Assembly: GCA_014239225.1 (NCBI GenBank)
Contig: JAAZZI010000040.1
Location: forward strand, 1 to 6,813
DNA: 6,813 bases
Reading direction: 5' to 3'
Source of the DNA: Gammaproteobacteria bacterium
GTDB lineage: Bacteria > Pseudomonadota > Gammaproteobacteria > Eutrophobiales > Eutrophobiaceae
A program made the translations under genes and the position numbers. Position 1 is the first letter of the stretch. The number at the start of each line of letters is the position of its first letter. The notes under the pieces are model-generated. The model searched no databases, was not told the origin of the DNA, and was given only the letters and a program-made list of their open reading frames with translations. Positions 4,642-6,813 of this stretch are shown one piece after another.

Positions 4642-5100
4642 ATGTTTAGAGGCTTTAGTAAAATTAGTATTGATAGTAAGGGGCGATTAGCGATTCCAAG
4701 CCGTTATCGTGCACTTGTATTAGATCAAGCACTAAATAATTTAGTCATAACTTTGAACCCACTTGACCGATCCCTTTGGTTATATCCTTTGCCAGAATGG
4801 GAGTTGATTGAAGATAAATTAACTACTCTTTCAGACTTCGATAAACAAAGTAGAAGAACTAAGCAAATGATGCGTGGTTACGCTAATGATTGTCAGTTAG
4901 ATAGCCAAGGACGAATTCTTATCCCGAAAGAATTACGTGGTTATGCAGAGCTTAGTCGACAAGCCGTAATTCTAGGGCAAGGCAACAAATTTGAAATCTG
5001 GGATGAAAAATCTTGGGAAAAACAACGAGATGATTGGTTGGAGTCAATGGGCAATGAATCGACCTCCTCCTCCGATTCATTGCATTCATTGTCGTTATAA
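4642..5100 (+). CDS. mraZ: Transcriptional regulator MraZ
   Basis: A DNA-binding protein of the AbrB/MraZ (swapped-hairpin) fold that forms ring oligomers on the nucleoid and represses the division-cell wall operon it heads. Two SpoVT-AbrB-like domains are visible, each with the DXXXR hallmark: D11-S-K-G-R15 in ISIDSKGRLAIPSRYR and D87-S-Q-G-R91 in CQLDSQGRILIPKELR. The start at 4642 gives MFRGFSKISI and exactly 152 residues, the length of E. coli MraZ, with an AAGAGGA ribosome site 8 nt upstream (4627-4633). The longer in-frame start at 4597 would begin inside the operator and add 15 atypical residues, so it is rejected. The C-terminal tail is Ser-rich (NESTSSSDSLHSLSL) and its DNA carries a strong inverted repeat. 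rsmH follows after 33 bp. Confidence 0.96.
   Translation: MFRGFSKISIDSKGRLAIPSRYRALVLDQALNNLVITLNPLDRSLWLYPLPEWELIEDKLTTLSDFDKQSRRTKQMMRGYANDCQLDSQGRILIPKELRGYAELSRQAVILGQGNKFEIWDEKSWEKQRDDWLESMGNESTSSSDSLHSLSL
5051..5083 (+). repeat. Perfect 11-bp inverted repeat at the mraZ 3' end
   Basis: GCAATGAATCG (5051-5061) and CGATTCATTGC (5073-5083) are exact reverse complements separated by an 11-nt loop ACCTCCTCCTC. A second copy of ATTCATTG (5084-5091) follows in tandem and could pair with the 5' arm instead. No T-run follows, so it is not a standard terminator. The loop contains ACCTCCT, the anti-Shine-Dalgarno core sequence of 16S rRNA. The hairpin lies inside the MraZ coding tail, 51 bp before the rsmH start. 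Confidence 0.85.
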
Positions 5101-5116
5101 ATCTAAATTTTAACTA

Positions 5117-5124
5117 AAAGGTGA
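5117..5124 (+). promoter_or_regulatory. Ribosome binding site for the TTG start of rsmH
   Basis: AAAGGTGA lies upstream of TTG at 5134, with AGGTGA matching the anti-16S consensus GGAGGTGATC at its 3' half. The effective spacing is a little long. An in-frame TGA at 5128 rules out any earlier start, and no ATG or GTG follows near the expected N-terminus, so TTG at 5134 is forced. Confidence 0.7.
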
Positions 5125-5133
5125 ATTTGAAAA

Positions 5134-6060
5134 TTGCATTATGTTCATAAGCCGGTTTTATTGGATGAAGTTATTAAGGCGCTCAATATTCGTTCAGATG
5201 GTTTTTACATTGACGGCACCTTTGGCAGGGGCGGGCATAGCCGTGAAATTATTAAGAGGCTTGGAGATAAAGGACGATTACTCGCTTTTGATAAAGATCC
5301 AGATGCAATTATGTCTGTTGATGTCGATTTAATTCAAGATGAACGTTTCGAAATTATCAAAGGTTCATTCACAATGCTAATGCGATATGTGAAGCAGCAT
5401 GAGATCAAAAAGCAAGTTTCAGGAGTATTATTTGATTTTGGTGTTTCTTCACCCCAGCTTGATGATATTAAACGTGGTTTTAGTTTTAGATATGATGCGC
5501 CACTTGATATGCGTATTAATCCCACAGAAGGAGAAAGCGCATCTGAGTGGCTAAATAAAGCAAGTGAAAAGGAAATAGCTGATGTAATTTATAAATATGG
5601 AGAAGAAAGAGCTTCTAGAAAAATCTCAAAAGCTATTATAAAGATTCGGAAAAAAACTCCTATTCATAGAACAAAGCAACTTGCTGAAATAATTTGTAAA
5701 GCAATACCTGGTAATAAACAAGATATACATCCAGCAACTAAAACATTCCAAGCTTTTAGAATATATATTAATCATGAACTTGATGAAATTAGAGAAGTGC
5801 TTCCTCAGGCAACCGATGTTTTATGTAAGGGGGGTCGTCTTGCGGCTATTAGTTTTCATTCATTAGAAGATAGAATAGTTAAACGTTTTATGCGCGATCA
5901 ATCAAAACCTAAAGATCAGCCACTCGAACTTCCTGTTGCACAAGATTATCGTGACATCAAATTAAAATTAGTTGGCAAAAAGATTAGGCCAAGTGAAGAC
6001 GAAGTGTCCAAAAATCAAAGAGCAAGAAGCGCACTTCTCCGCATAGCCGAGCGTTGTTGA
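5134..6060 (+). CDS. rsmH: 16S rRNA (cytosine1402-N4)-methyltransferase RsmH (MraW)
   Basis: SAM-dependent enzyme that N4-methylates C1402 of 16S rRNA; with RsmI it makes m4Cm1402 in the decoding centre. The length is 308 residues (E. coli 313). Motifs in order: HKPVLLDEV (5-13), the SAM-binding DGTFGRGGHS (27-36), LLAFDKDPDA (49-58), GVLFDFGVSSPQLDD (97-111), RGFSFR (114-119), LDMRIN (124-129), EWLN, YGEERASRKI (155-164), HPATKTFQAFRIYIN (199-213), GGRLAAISFHSLEDR (233-247) and the C-terminal KKIRPS...NQRARSALLRIAER. All are intact, so it should be active. It is the second gene of the mraZ operon and starts with TTG. ftsL begins at or across its stop codon. Confidence 0.97.
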   Translation: MHYVHKPVLLDEVIKALNIRSDGFYIDGTFGRGGHSREIIKRLGDKGRLLAFDKDPDAIMSVDVDLIQDERFEIIKGSFTMLMRYVKQHEIKKQVSGVLFDFGVSSPQLDDIKRGFSFRYDAPLDMRINPTEGESASEWLNKASEKEIADVIYKYGEERASRKISKAIIKIRKKTPIHRTKQLAEIICKAIPGNKQDIHPATKTFQAFRIYINHELDEIREVLPQATDVLCKGGRLAAISFHSLEDRIVKRFMRDQSKPKDQPLELPVAQDYRDIKLKLVGKKIRPSEDEVSKNQRARSALLRIAERC

Positions 6061-6062
6061 AA

Positions 6063-6323
6063 GTGAAGATGCTATTAAATTTTGGACTTTATATCGCAAT
6101 AATTTTATCTGCATTGCAAGTTGTTATTTCTCGACACGATGCTCGATATTTATTTGTAGAGTTACAATCTTTACTGCAAAAACAGGATAAATTAAATGAA
6201 CAGTGGGGGCGCTTACAGCTTGAGTATGGCACATATGCTGTGAATGACAGAGTCGAAGAGTATGCGCGAACAAAATTAGGTATGACAGAACCAATACATA
6301 GTTCTGTGGTTTTAACTAAATGA
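6063..6323 (+). CDS. ftsL: Cell division protein FtsL
   Basis: A small bitopic inner-membrane divisome protein that forms a complex with FtsB and FtsQ and helps activate FtsW-FtsI. The architecture is a very short cytoplasmic N-terminus, one transmembrane segment (about residues 4-22, LLNFGLYIAIILSALQVVI), then a periplasmic coiled-coil helix from SRHDARYLFVELQSLLQKQD to the family motif WGRLQLEYGTYA (48-59), and RVEEYARTKLGM near the end. With the GTG at 6063 it has 86 residues, at the short end of the family. Starts at TTG 6054, TTG 6057 (TTGA overlap with the rsmH stop, giving two extra charged or polar residues) and ATG 6069 are all possible; no convincing Shine-Dalgarno decides between them. 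Coupling to rsmH translation is likely. The stop overlaps the ftsI start. Confidence 0.9.
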   Translation: MKMLLNFGLYIAIILSALQVVISRHDARYLFVELQSLLQKQDKLNEQWGRLQLEYGTYAVNDRVEEYARTKLGMTEPIHSSVVLTK

Positions 6324-6813
6324 AATTACGAAAGGAGAATATCCAAAGTTCTTTGCGTTGTTGGTTTGCTGTCTGTTTATTTTTACTTTGCGTGATTGCC
6401 CTATCCTCGCGAGCGGTTTATTTACAACTTTTAGCAGGCGAATCTTTAAGAGAAAAAGGTGATGAAGTAGCGGTTCGTATAGTTAATGTCCCTGCGCACC
6501 GCGGCGCACTTATGGATCGAAATGGAGAGCAATTAGCTATAAGTACCCCGGTAGATTCAATTTGGGCTGAACCGAGAAAAGTGTTAATAGAAGATAAGAA
6601 GTATTTGTTGGTATTGTCAAGGCTCTTAGATATGCCGCAACAAAAACTCAAAAAGTTTTTAACTGATCGTATCAAACGTGATTTTGTTTATTTGAAGCGT
6701 CATGCACACCCAAGTTTGGTTGAAGAAATTAAAAATCTCGGAGTAAAAGGTGTATCAACACAGTCTGAATATAAACGTTATTACCCCGCTGCTGAGGTTA
6801 CTGCACATATTCT
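6320..6813 (+). CDS. ftsI: Peptidoglycan transpeptidase FtsI / PBP3 (N-terminal part, runs off the window)
   Basis: Septal class B penicillin-binding protein that crosslinks peptidoglycan at division with FtsW. The ATG at 6320 overlaps the ftsL stop as ATGA, the usual coupled arrangement. 164 codons are present: a short cytoplasmic tail with basic residues (MKLRKENIQ), a transmembrane helix (about 14-30, CWFAVCLFLLCVIALSS), then the N-terminal pedestal domain with AVYLQLLAGE (32-41), PAHRGALMDRNGEQLAIS (58-75, the conserved RGxxxDRxGxxLA motif), DSIWAEP (79-85) and YYPAAEVTAHI (154-164). The catalytic transpeptidase domain with SxxK, SxN and KTG lies beyond the window, so activity cannot be judged. 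An unused AAAGGAG (6331-6337) lies within the first codons. Confidence 0.96.
   Translation, partial: MKLRKENIQSSLRCWFAVCLFLLCVIALSSRAVYLQLLAGESLREKGDEVAVRIVNVPAHRGALMDRNGEQLAISTPVDSIWAEPRKVLIEDKKYLLVLSRLLDMPQQKLKKFLTDRIKRDFVYLKRHAHPSLVEEIKNLGVKGVSTQSEYKRYYPAAEVTAHI

Noticed and set aside
5141..5525. Short open frames inside rsmH on both strands, including an ATG 7 bases after the rsmH start
   Set aside because: They overlap highly conserved rsmH motifs in another frame. The ATG at 5141 shifts out of the RsmH frame and yields no family resemblance.
6418..6675. An 85-codon minus-strand open frame
   Set aside because: It is antisense to the N-terminal domain of ftsI, with no ribosome site or motif.
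1..6813. CRISPR arrays, tRNA genes, insertion sequences, toxin-antitoxin or defence modules
   Set aside because: No regularly spaced repeats, tRNA-like clover-leaf, transposase motifs or defence-protein motifs were seen; nearly all of the window is accounted for by housekeeping genes.

Overview
The window is a chromosomal segment of an AT-rich gammaproteobacterium. That placement rests on an LpoA-type PBP1A activator lipoprotein, a gmhA/diaA-lpoA // rsmI divergent arrangement, an A-type RNase P RNA, and a downstream mraZ-rsmH-ftsL-ftsI division cluster with gammaproteobacterial protein signatures. The genus cannot be told from this sequence alone.

Left part (1-2598, minus strand): a leftward cluster reads lpoA, then gmhA (SIS-domain sedoheptulose-7-phosphate isomerase, DiaA family position), then the first 15 codons of a further gene cut by the window edge. 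That gene sits where dolP (yraP) lies in E. coli. The yraN gene, normally between lpoA and diaA/gmhA, is absent. An 87-bp gap takes its place and carries an exact 15-bp copy of a piece of gmhA.

Middle (2599-4373, plus strand): rsmI (16S rRNA C1402 2'-O-methyltransferase) diverges from lpoA and starts with TTG. It is followed by rnpB, the RNase P RNA, which is compact in helices P3 and P12. Next comes a YtoQ-family nucleoside-deoxyribosyltransferase-like gene with a very strong ribosome binding site; it is an unexpected guest between rnpB and the division cluster.

Right part (4374-6813, plus strand): a 268-bp AT-rich spacer ends in a sigma70-type promoter and a three-repeat MraZ operator with 10-bp spacing. 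These are followed by mraZ, rsmH (TTG start), ftsL and the N-terminal quarter to third of ftsI (PBP3), which runs off the window. The last three genes are tightly packed (overlaps or near-overlaps), as expected for the dcw operon. MraZ should autoregulate this operon through the operator.

The genes join three housekeeping themes: envelope growth (LpoA, FtsL, FtsI, heptose supply by GmhA), ribosome maturation (RsmI and RsmH both modify C1402 of 16S rRNA, the base 2'-O and N4 respectively) and tRNA processing (rnpB). No clear new defence or mobile system is visible. The items most worth a second look are a perfect 11-bp inverted repeat with an anti-Shine-Dalgarno-like loop at the 3' end of mraZ, the YtoQ insertion, the missing yraN with its 15-bp repeat, and the clustered non-ATG starts.
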